The position numbers were made by a program, and so were the translations under genes. Under the pieces are notes generated by a model. The model did no database searches and had not been told where the DNA came from. It saw only the letters and a program-made list of their open reading frames with translations. DNA of 31,618 nt, from positions 1 to 31,618 of IMG/VR virus record IMGVR_UViG_3300009106_000013; one strand, written 5' to 3'. Shown in pieces: positions 1-5,469 of this stretch. Origin of the DNA: a virus. How positions within the stretch are numbered: the first letter of the stretch is position 1; each line of letters starts with the position of its first letter.

Positions 1-1758
1 AGAGAAGACAATAGGATACTCTCCACAAGACAAGCATTAGATTTAATGGAAGAGATTTGGACATATAATGAAACTTTCGCTTTGGATTGGGAAACATTTC
101 CATTAAAACCTTTTGACAATGATGCCGAAATAATTAGTTGTGGAATAGCATTGTCTGAAAAGAAATCATTTACATTTTTAGTGGAAGATGGTCTACATGA
201 CCACTTAAAAAAATTATTAGAATCTGATTGTCAGAAAATATTTCACAATTACAAATTTGAGCGTATGTGGGCAAAAGCAGAATTAGGTATTGATATACAA
301 AATAATATCATTGATACCCAATACTTAGCTTACATTAAGAATGAAACTAACAGAACACATGGATTAGATCATCTATCATTTGTCAATTTCGGTCTAGAAA
401 AGATGAAAGAGGCAGACAAGTACAAAGATGATATGAGAGAGTTCTTTAAAGTTGATCCAGAAAATGCCCACAAATATAATGGTCTGGATACGAAACTAAC
501 TTTTAAGAACAGAGATTACTACTTACCTCTTCTTGATGATAAGGATTGGTCAGTTCACCAAATGTTAATTGATGGTGCAGAAGCTACTCTCAAATCTGAG
601 ATGGAAGGTGCTTTAATTAATAGAAAGATTCTTAGTAAAAATACAAAAGAAGTAGGTAAACTCAGAGAAGATGAAATTGTTACCCTTAGAGATATGCAAG
701 AAGTTAAAGATTTCGAAGAGGACAAGGGAGAAGAAATAAATCTTAATGCATGGCAACAAACTAATAAGATTCTTTTTAAACATCTAAAACTTAAAAGTAT
801 TAAGAAAACTAAATCAGGTGTAAATGATAGTGGTGATGAAGAAGTTTTAGAACATTATAAAGATATACCTTTTTGTGAGCACCTACTTAAATACAGGAAG
901 TTAAATAAGCTTCATTCAACATATTTAGTGGGGGTTGAAAATAGTATCTATGATGATGGTCTGATTCATACTAATTACAACCTCCACTTTACAGAAACAG
1001 GAAGGTTGAGTTCTGATTCACCTAACTTGCAGAATTTTCCTAAACATGAGAATGCTTTTGTTAGAGAGATGTTTGTAGTTCCAAAGGATTATTACTTAAT
1101 GTCTTTCGACTATTCAGGAGCAGAAGTCAGATGTATGGCAATGGAGAGTAGGGACAGGGAGTTGATTAGGCAAATTAATAATCATTATGACATGCATCAG
1201 TTTTGGGCTAACAGGCTTAAGAAGATTACAGGAGTAGAAGTAAGCAGATTTGATAGCAAAAATGGTTTCGTATTTCCCTCGTTCTACGGAGCAGGGTACA
1301 AATCAATTGCTAGAAATCTGGAACTGGATCAGGATAAAATAGAACAGGCACAAAAAGAATTGTTCACTATGTACCCAAGCATCAAAAGATGGCAAAAGAA
1401 ACTGGAACAATTTTATAATAAGAATCATTACGTTGAGAGTCTCTTAGGTAGGCGAAGACACGCACCACTTGACTACAATCAAATGATCAACACTCCTGTT
1501 CAAAGTCTTGCTAGTGACCTGTGCTTACTTTCAATGATCGAAGCATCTAGAGAAGGGTTTTTAATTCCGTTGATTATTCATGACGATATAACTTTGTACG
1601 TTCATAAAGATGATGTTCTTAAAACTTATAAACGAATAAAGAAGATTATGACTCGATGGGACTTCGATTTTATCAACGTAGATTTGGAGATTGAATGCTC
1701 AATCGGTACTAACTGGTTCAATCAAAAGGAGTTAGAACTACGAAAAAAAGTTGCATAA
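1..1758 (+). CDS. Family A DNA polymerase with 3'-5' exonuclease domain, 5' end cut by the window
   Basis: Replicative-type family A (Pol I-like) DNA polymerase. The frame is open from base 1; the first ATG is at 46, but it lacks a convincing ribosome site, so the true start is probably outside the window. Counting from that ATG (570 aa): exonuclease motifs are D14-x-E16, N68..F71 and Y144..D148. The polymerase domain has TGRLSS near 318, motif A DYSGAE (D355, E360), motif B around R401-K405..YG 414-415, and motif C HDD at 512-514. No 5'-3' exonuclease domain is visible. The gene ends 16 bases before the -35 element of the next transcription unit. DpoZ enzymes of 2-aminoadenine phages belong to this family, which matters because a PurA/PurZ-like gene lies at 8907. 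Ordinary phage polymerases share the same motifs, so DpoZ identity is only inferred. Confidence 0.93.
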   Translation, partial: REDNRILSTRQALDLMEEIWTYNETFALDWETFPLKPFDNDAEIISCGIALSEKKSFTFLVEDGLHDHLKKLLESDCQKIFHNYKFERMWAKAELGIDIQNNIIDTQYLAYIKNETNRTHGLDHLSFVNFGLEKMKEADKYKDDMREFFKVDPENAHKYNGLDTKLTFKNRDYYLPLLDDKDWSVHQMLIDGAEATLKSEMEGALINRKILSKNTKEVGKLREDEIVTLRDMQEVKDFEEDKGEEINLNAWQQTNKILFKHLKLKSIKKTKSGVNDSGDEEVLEHYKDIPFCEHLLKYRKLNKLHSTYLVGVENSIYDDGLIHTNYNLHFTETGRLSSDSPNLQNFPKHENAFVREMFVVPKDYYLMSFDYSGAEVRCMAMESRDRELIRQINNHYDMHQFWANRLKKITGVEVSRFDSKNGFVFPSFYGAGYKSIARNLELDQDKIEQAQKELFTMYPSIKRWQKKLEQFYNKNHYVESLLGRRRHAPLDYNQMINTPVQSLASDLCLLSMIEASREGFLIPLIIHDDITLYVHKDDVLKTYKRIKKIMTRWDFDFINVDLEIECSIGTNWFNQKELELRKKVA

Positions 1759-1780
1759 ATGTCAATTTTTCTCTTGACAT
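1759..1780 (+). terminator. Inverted repeat after the polymerase gene, overlapping the next -35 box
   Basis: ATGTCAA (1759-1765) and TTGACAT (1774-1780) are perfectly complementary across an 8-base loop, and T-rich DNA follows. It starts right after the polymerase stop codon, so it could be a weak AT-rich intrinsic terminator. Its right arm contains the -35 hexamer at 1774-1779, so it could instead be an operator. Confidence 0.4.
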
Positions 1781-1801
1781 TCTTTTAATTTTTGTTATAA
1801 T
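1774..1801 (+). promoter_or_regulatory. Sigma70-type promoter
   Basis: Consensus TTGACA at 1774-1779, a 16-base spacer, and consensus TATAAT at 1796-1801 with an extended -10 TGT just upstream (1793-1795). Initiation would fall near 1807-1810, about 20 bases before the tRNA-like gene. It could drive the tRNA-like RNA, the ssDNA-binding protein, the Y RNA array and Ro60 as one unit. It is the clearest promoter I see in the window. Confidence 0.85.
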
Positions 1802-1827
1802 ATACTATATAAATAATTGATTGAAAA

Positions 1828-1903
1828 GGGCGCACATGTACCAAGGGGGCGAGAATCCCTTGCAAGGAATCTGAGGTGAGTTCGATTCTCACTGTGTCCA
1901 CCA
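1828..1903 (+). tRNA. tRNA-Ala(UGC)-like gene with encoded CCA and a missing D stem
   Basis: The acceptor stem pairs GGGCGCA (1828-1834) with TGTGTCC (1893-1899) using two additional G-U wobbles plus G3:U70, the alanine identity pair. Discriminator A1900 and CCA 1901-1903 follow. The T arm is GTGAG-TTCGATT-CTCAC (1876-1892), fully canonical. The anticodon loop CTTGCAA (1859-1865) gives anticodon TGC on stem AATCC/GGAAT, which has one A-A mismatch. Total length is a normal 76 nt. The D region (1837-1852) does not form a D stem. An alternative hairpin CAAGGG/CCCTTG (1842-1847/1857-1862) competes with the anticodon arm. It may therefore be a degenerate tRNA or a tRNA mimic rather than a working tRNA. 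It sits just downstream of a consensus promoter. Confidence 0.6.
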
Positions 1904-1921
1904 ATCAGAAAAGGAGATTTA

Positions 1922-2131
1922 ATGAGAAGACATGCTAGGACTGTAAGACGATCTCACATAGCAACTGGAAGAATTATAGATGATTTATCGTTGTCCAGAG
2001 TTACAGAAATTTTATTACCTTTTTATAAGGACATGATTGTATTCGGTTCAAAGAAGACAGAAATTAGAGGTCGTTTACGTGGTGGAGAGCCTATGTTCTC
2101 TGAAATTTATCGTTATCAAATAGTAAAATAA
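1922..2131 (+). CDS. Small basic protein of unknown function
   Basis: A 69-residue ORF with a good ribosome site (AAGGAG) 6 bases before ATG. The N-terminal 17 residues are rich in Arg and His (MRRHARTVRRSHIATGR) and the rest is also basic, suggesting nucleic-acid binding, but I recognise no domain. It lies between the tRNA-like gene and the ssDNA-binding protein gene, in the same transcription unit. The plus-strand arrangement and ribosome site support it as real; function cannot be assigned. Confidence 0.6.
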   Translation: MRRHARTVRRSHIATGRIIDDLSLSRVTEILLPFYKDMIVFGSKKTEIRGRLRGGEPMFSEIYRYQIVK

Positions 2132-2157
2132 AAAAGAAAAAGCGAAAGGAAAAGAAA

Positions 2158-3081
2158 ATGGCAAAAGCGAAAACAAAAAGCAATTTTAACGCAGACAGAT
2201 TAAAAGAAAGAATTGAGAACGCAGGGAGAGAACAGACCACTCATTGGTATTTAAAGACTCCCGAAAATTTAAAAGCATTTAAAACAATAGTAGGAGATAA
2301 TTTTTTAAGAATGCTTCCTGCACAAAGTCCTGCTGACGATTTTGGATATGATATACATGTTCATTATAATATAGGAGTAGAAAAATTTAAGAGTGCTTTC
2401 CTATGTAGAGAAAAGATGTTAGGAGAACCATGTCCTGTATGTGAAGAAAGTAAAAAACTATATCAAGCAGGTAGATCAGAAGATGCAAAAGCCTTTAAGA
2501 TTACTGAAAGAACTCTATTTTTTGTAATTGATAGAGATAAACAAGAAGAAGGTGTTAAAATATATGATTCACCTACATCTAGTGTAGGACATAATGTAAT
2601 TAACTTATGTCAAAACAGACGTACAAAAGACATAACAGACATTAGTGATCCTCTTGAAGGTTTTGATGTTATCATAGTGAGAGAAGGATTGGGCAAGAAC
2701 AATACAAAGTATACGTCAGTTCAATTAGACCATCCCTCAACACCATTAGGAAACGATAAACAGATTGAGGAATACCTAAAAGTAATACCTGAATTTAAAG
2801 AAGTGCTTAATTTTCAGGATTATGACGTAATGAAAGCCGAAATGACAGGAGATGCAGCACCTGTTCATGAAAATGAGGAACCTACAGATTGTACTGAGGA
2901 TGAACTTCCTGAATTCGATGCGGAAGAGGGTGAAAAAACAGACCCTGCAGAAGATTGTCCAGAGGGTTTTGACTTCGGTGAGGATTACGATGAAGAAGAA
3001 GAGTGTGCAGAATGTGAAAAAGCTATAAGAAGACTTTGTAGAAAAGCACACAAAGCAATGAACAAAGCATTAACAGAATAA
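2158..3081 (+). CDS. gp32-like single-stranded DNA-binding protein
   Basis: Coats single-stranded DNA during phage replication and recombination. The 307-residue protein has the T4 gp32-type core: a basic N-terminus, then a likely zinc site made from H67/H69, C83, C92 and C95 (PCPVC), within an OB-fold-like region to about residue 215. A long acidic region (about 228-280) follows, as expected for recruiting replication partners. Unusually, the acidic stretch is not the end: a CAEC motif and a basic helical tail (about 283-307) follow. Ribosome site AAAGGAAAAG precedes ATG. The stop codon lies directly against the first Y RNA at 3082. Partners are probably the polymerase and the UvsX-like recombinase at 5894. 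Confidence 0.85.
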   Translation: MAKAKTKSNFNADRLKERIENAGREQTTHWYLKTPENLKAFKTIVGDNFLRMLPAQSPADDFGYDIHVHYNIGVEKFKSAFLCREKMLGEPCPVCEESKKLYQAGRSEDAKAFKITERTLFFVIDRDKQEEGVKIYDSPTSSVGHNVINLCQNRRTKDITDISDPLEGFDVIIVREGLGKNNTKYTSVQLDHPSTPLGNDKQIEEYLKVIPEFKEVLNFQDYDVMKAEMTGDAAPVHENEEPTDCTEDELPEFDAEEGEKTDPAEDCPEGFDFGEDYDEEEECAECEKAIRRLCRKAHKAMNKALTE

Positions 3082-3221
3082 AAATTTAAGACAGTGAGTT
3101 AAAGCGTTACTTCTATTCAAAGAACGATATTGTAGGTTCGAGTCCTACTCTCCCCATAAGGGGAGATGGTGAAATTGGTAAACACACGTAAAACACGCTC
3201 AACATTTTTCTTCTTAAATTT
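3082..3221 (+). ncRNA. Y RNA 1 with the most complete tRNA-like module
   Basis: Outer helix AAATTTAAGA (3082-3091) with TCTTAAATTT (3212-3221), 10 perfect pairs. Core AGTGA 3093, GTTACTTC 3106, 3' octamer 3204-3211. The inner helix pairs GTT..AGCG (3098-3106) with CGCT.AAC (3196-3203). The insert is a permuted tRNA: T arm GTAGG-TTCGAGT-CCTAC (3132-3148); acceptor TCTCCCC (3149-3155) and GGGGAGA (3160-3166) joined by ATAA; D arm GTG/CAC (3169-3185) with GG at 3177-3178 in the loop, as needed for contact with a T loop. There is no anticodon arm; the Ro-binding stem takes its place. This is the layout of bacterial YrlA RNAs. It begins at the base after the ssDNA-binding protein stop codon. Confidence 0.88.
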
Positions 3222-3230
3222 AACAAATGA

Positions 3231-3258
3231 GTGGGAGAAGCTTCGGTGAGGAACCCAC
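3231..3258 (+). other. Hairpin in the linker between Y RNAs 1 and 2
   Basis: GTGGG (3231-3235) pairs with CCCAC (3254-3258), and the loop contains the palindrome GAAGCTTC (3237-3244). It fills the only long linker (47 bases) in the array and lacks the Y core. It could be a processing signal or an insulator for folding. Confidence 0.4.
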
Positions 3259-3268
3259 ACCAAAAATA

Positions 3269-3391
3269 GGAGTAGTGAGAAAAGAGTTACTTCGCTTATA
3301 ACGAAAAGGTATTGGTTCGAATCCAATTCTCCCCATAAGGGGAGATAGCTCAATGATAGAGCATTAAATCTCTCTTTTCAGTTTTCTCTCC
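3269..3391 (+). ncRNA. Y RNA 2 with tRNA-like module
   Basis: Outer helix GGAG (3269-3272) with CTCC (3388-3391). Core AGTGA 3274, GTTACTTC 3286, 3' octamer 3380-3387. Inner helix GAAAAGAG (3279-3286) with CTCTTTTC (3372-3379), 8 perfect pairs. The insert has T arm ATTGG-TTCGAAT-CCAAT (3311-3327), acceptor TCTCCCC/GGGGAGA (3328-3334/3339-3345) with ATAA loop, and a textbook D stem GCTC/GAGC (3348-3351/3359-3362). The D loop AATGATA has only one G, so the usual GG contact with the T loop is weakened. The permuted order is the same as in unit 1. Confidence 0.88.
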
Positions 3392-3404
3392 AAATTAAAA
3401 AGAT

Positions 3405-3507
3405 AAGAGTAGTGAAATGAAAGTTACTTCCGACAGACCTCTGTCACTGATAGAGGTGGGGAATGGAAATCCCAATAAATACCTTACTTTCGTTATTTTC
3501 CTCTCTT
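3405..3507 (+). ncRNA. Y RNA 3 with a non-tRNA insert
   Basis: Outer helix AAGAG (3405-3409) with CTCTT (3503-3507). Core AGTGA 3411, GTTACTTC 3423, 3' octamer ATTTTCCT 3495-3502. Inner helix AATGAAAG (3416-3423) with CTTTCGTT (3487-3494), 8 pairs including one G-U. The insert lacks T-arm and acceptor sequences. It can form mutually exclusive hairpins GACAGA/TCTGTC or CCTCT/AGAGG, plus GGG/CCC around 3459-3473. Nothing in the insert resembles units 1, 2 or 5, so it may bind a different partner. Confidence 0.82.
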
Positions 3508-3521
3508 TTAACAAAAAAATA

Positions 3522-3587
3522 GGGACAGTGAGCAAAGTGTTACTTCAACTGTGAAATGAAAAATACACACTTAGCGTTTTCCTTCCC
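3522..3587 (+). ncRNA. Y RNA 4, minimal 66-nt form
   Basis: Outer helix GGGA (3522-3525) with TCCC (3584-3587). Core AGTGA 3527, GTTACTTC 3539, 3' octamer GTTTTCCT 3576-3583. Inner helix AAGTGT (3535-3540) with ACACTT (3567-3572). The apical part is only about 26 nt and can form the small hairpin TTCA/TGAA. It is essentially the Ro-binding stem with no effector domain, which makes it a natural reference for what the core alone does. Confidence 0.78.
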
Positions 3588-3593
3588 AACAAA

Positions 3594-3720
3594 TTAGGGT
3601 AGTGATATAAGAGTTACTTCGGTTAAAAAAACGTTTCGTAAGAATGTTTTCAATAGGTTCGAATCCTATACTCCCCACTAGGGGAGTGTATTTTTTCACT
3701 CTTATCAATTTTCTCCCTAA
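3594..3720 (+). ncRNA. Y RNA 5 with T arm and acceptor but no D arm
   Basis: Outer helix TTAGGG (3594-3599) with CCCTAA (3715-3720). Core AGTGA 3601, GTTACTTC 3613, 3' octamer 3707-3714. Inner helix ATAAGAG (3607-3613) with CTCTTAT (3699-3705). T arm ATAGG-TTCGAAT-CCTAT (3653-3669). Acceptor ACTCCCC (3670-3676) and GGGGAGT (3681-3687) joined by ACTA. The last pair differs from units 1 and 2 on both sides, so the pairing is local. The D arm is replaced by GTATTTTTTCA. The acceptor hairpin followed by TTTTTT (3691-3696) also resembles an intrinsic terminator, so some transcripts may end inside this unit. Confidence 0.83.
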
Positions 3721-3734
3721 ACTATAAGTAAAAC

Positions 3735-3816
3735 GAGGTAGTGAGAATATGGGTTACTTCAAAATCAGCCTTAAAAGCTGACCGCTTTGGTCAAAACCCT
3801 TTTCGATTTTCTCCTC
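3735..3816 (+). ncRNA. Y RNA 6 with two short hairpins
   Basis: Outer helix GAGG (3735-3738) with CCTC (3813-3816). Core AGTGA 3740, GTTACTTC 3753, 3' octamer GATTTTCT 3805-3812. Inner helix GGGTT (3751-3755) with AACCC (3795-3799), plus GAA/TTC (3745-3747/3802-3804). The insert forms TCAGC/GCTGA (3765-3769/3777-3781) and ACC/GGT (3781-3783/3789-3791). It is not tRNA-like. It is the last unit, followed by a T-rich run and then the Ro60 ribosome site. Confidence 0.8.
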
Positions 3817-3828
3817 ATTTATTTTTTT
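3817..3828 (+). terminator. T-rich run after Y RNA 6, possible weak terminator
   Basis: ATTTATTTTTTT follows the closing helix of Y RNA 6 directly, 14 bases before the AGGAGG of the Ro60 gene. The helix is short and closes a large structure, so termination would be partial. That would favour RNA over Ro60 mRNA. Mature Y RNAs commonly end in U, which is another explanation. Confidence 0.3.
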
Positions 3829-3853
3829 ACCCCTTAACCACAGGAGGCGAATC

Positions 3854-5308
3854 ATGAGTAAATTTAACACAAAATCTACTGGAACTAAGACTACAAACTT
3901 AGCAGGTGGAGAAGCATTTCAAGAATCACCAGAATTAGAATTCATTTCAATATTATTAACATCATTCGTACAAGATCAGTATTACAGAAGTGCTAGTGAT
4001 GGAATCAACAGAGTTAAAGCTTTAGTTAAAGCTTGCGACAAAGAATTTTGCGCAAAGGCTGCTATCTATGCTAGAAACGAGTTTGGTATGAGATCAATCT
4101 CACACGTTGTTGCAGGAGAGATCGCTAAACAAGTTAAAGGTAAAGAGTGGACTAAGAGATTTTTCGATAAGGTAGTTTACAGAGTAGATGATATCACAGA
4201 AATTCTATCTTATTACATGGGAGAGTATAAGAAACCTCTTCCTAACTCACTTAAGAAAGGTCTAGCTAAAGCTTTTGATAAGTTCAATGAATACCAATTA
4301 GCTAAGTACAGAGGCGAAGGTAAACAGCTTTCATTAGTTGATGCAGTTAATCTTGTTCACCCTAGTCCTTTTAATGGTAACGCAGATGCTCTTAAGAAAC
4401 TTGTTAACGGAGAACTCGTATCTAAGGATACTTGGGAATCTGAACTAACTAAAGCAGGACAAAACGCTGAGAGCAAAGAGGACAAAGTTGAGAAGAAAAA
4501 AGATGTTTGGGTAAACCTAATCAGAGAAAAGAAAATTGGTTACTTTGCCTTACTTAGAAATTTAAGAAACATTCTTGAGCAAGCTCCTGAGATAGTTCCA
4601 GAAGCTATCACTTTATTAACTGATAGAAAGCTAATTAAGAAATCATTAGTTCTTCCGTTCAGATTTAATACTGCTGTGGGTGAAATAAGCAAGACTAACT
4701 TTGATGGTTCTAGAGCAGTTGTTATGGCTTTAAATGAAGCTCTGGATATCTCTGTAGATAACGTACCTAATTTAGACGGTAAAACTCTGGTTGTATTAGA
4801 TGTCTCAGGTTCTATGGGTGGATATTATGGTTGGCAAGGAGATGGTAAGTCACCTGCAGAGATTGGTGCTTTATTTTCTGCTGTGTTAGTTAAAGCTAAC
4901 AATGCTGATTTCATGAGTTTTCACGGTGATGCTAAATACAAAACACTTAATCCAATGGATAGTACTTTGACTTTAGCAAAGAGTATTAAGTTTACTGGTG
5001 GATGCACAGACTTCAAAGCACCATTCATAACAGCTAACAAAGCTTATGACAGAATTATAATTCTTTCTGACATGCAAGGATGGGTTGGATACAATAACCC
5101 TCAAGAAGCATTTAAAACTTACAAGACGAAGTATAAATGTGATCCGTTTGTTTACATGTTTGACTTACAAGGCTACGGTACACTACAACTTCCAGAAAGA
5201 AATGTAGCATGTCTAGCAGGATTTAGTGACAAGGTATTTGACGTTATGAAATACTTAGAGCAAGATAAGAACGCTTTGGTTAATACTATCAATCAGGTAG
5301 TTATTTAG
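3854..5308 (+). CDS. rsr: Ro60/Rsr ortholog (TROVE + von Willebrand A domain), Y RNA-binding protein
   Basis: Ring-shaped RNA-binding protein of the Ro60 family, which binds Y RNAs on its outer surface and RNA ends in its central hole, and in bacteria can direct RNA processing by nucleases. The 484 residues fit the family, although bacterial and human members are usually about 530. The TROVE alpha-helical module covers roughly 1-305, including the family-like PFRFNTAV around 268-275. The vWA domain follows with a complete MIDAS: D316-V-S318-G-S320-M, T385 and D406. AGGAGG (3842-3847) precedes the ATG. The six-unit Y RNA array lies immediately upstream, which is strong functional context. Local base and codon use resemble neighbouring phage genes, so recent acquisition is not evident. 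Confidence 0.93.
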   Translation: MSKFNTKSTGTKTTNLAGGEAFQESPELEFISILLTSFVQDQYYRSASDGINRVKALVKACDKEFCAKAAIYARNEFGMRSISHVVAGEIAKQVKGKEWTKRFFDKVVYRVDDITEILSYYMGEYKKPLPNSLKKGLAKAFDKFNEYQLAKYRGEGKQLSLVDAVNLVHPSPFNGNADALKKLVNGELVSKDTWESELTKAGQNAESKEDKVEKKKDVWVNLIREKKIGYFALLRNLRNILEQAPEIVPEAITLLTDRKLIKKSLVLPFRFNTAVGEISKTNFDGSRAVVMALNEALDISVDNVPNLDGKTLVVLDVSGSMGGYYGWQGDGKSPAEIGALFSAVLVKANNADFMSFHGDAKYKTLNPMDSTLTLAKSIKFTGGCTDFKAPFITANKAYDRIIILSDMQGWVGYNNPQEAFKTYKTKYKCDPFVYMFDLQGYGTLQLPERNVACLAGFSDKVFDVMKYLEQDKNALVNTINQVVI

Positions 5309-5314
5309 GAATTA

Positions 5315-5450
5315 TGCGGAGTGTATGTGAGCTAGTACTGGTGAAGAGCATACGTCTTTAAAATATTCAAGAGTAACCGCACGAAAAGCTATCGTGAAGG
5401 ATTTTTGTTTACAGTTAAAGATACAGGTTAAAGACCTGTACTCACGCTCC
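5315..5450 (+). ncRNA. Structured intergenic RNA candidate of unknown class
   Basis: The 161-base gap after Ro60 is dense with complementary segments. GGAGTGT (5318-5324) pairs with ACGCTCC (5444-5450) and an A follows, like a tRNA acceptor. GTATG/CATAC pair at 5323-5327/5349-5353, and GCGG/CCGC at 5316-5319/5377-5380. CACGA-AAAGCTA-TCGTG forms a 5-bp stem with a 7-base loop. TACAGG-TTAAAGA-CCTGTA (5422-5440) is T-arm-like but lacks the C of a true T loop. Not all pairs can coexist. The Y core is absent, so it is not a seventh array unit. CACGA/TCGTG followed by ATTTTTG could also be a terminator. Confidence 0.4.
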
Positions 5451-5469
5451 AATTCTAGAAAGGATTTTA

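Larger units (their letters stand above)
3082..3816 (+). repeat. Tandem array of six Y-RNA-like units upstream of Ro60
   Basis: Six units share the 5' core AGTGA-N7/8-GTTACTTC at 3093, 3274, 3411, 3527, 3601 and 3740, and a 3' octamer ATTTTTCT, AGTTTTCT, ATTTTCCT, GTTTTCCT, AATTTTCT and GATTTTCT at 3204, 3380, 3495, 3576, 3707 and 3805. In each unit an outer helix flanks the core and an inner helix follows it. Helix sequences change from unit to unit but remain complementary. Linkers are 47, 13, 14, 6 and 14 bases. No protein gene fits this 772-base gap. The unit-to-unit covariation is strong evidence for structured RNA, and the neighbouring Ro60 gene identifies the likely family. Confidence 0.9.

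Noticed and set aside
2776-3051. Minus-strand ORF of 91 residues inside the ssDNA-binding protein gene
   Set aside because: It is an antisense shadow of the acidic tail codons, low-complexity Phe/Cys-rich, without ribosome site or context.
3160-3334. Ordinary tRNA with a long intron, from GGGGAGA (3160) to TCTCCCC (3334)
   Set aside because: Adjacent 3' and 5' halves pair locally, including a compensating pair change in unit 5, and outer Y helices close around the permuted unit. No anticodon arm is present.
3117-3353. Minus-strand ORF of 78 residues across the Y RNA array
   Set aside because: It is the antisense of the T arms and acceptor stems; strings such as GELDSNQ and SRTRTY are typical of translated antisense tRNA sequence. 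It has no ribosome site.
3093-3760. CRISPR array suggested by regularly recurring AGTGA..GTTACTTC
   Set aside because: The repeated part is short and two-sided, spacing varies from 66 to over 180 bases, flanking helices covary, and no cas genes are near.
5315-5450. tmRNA or true tRNA after Ro60
   Set aside because: Acceptor-like and T-arm-like hairpins exist, but the T loop lacks the conserved C, four extra bases separate T arm and acceptor, and no tag reading frame or anticodon arm is convincing. Kept only as an unclassified RNA.
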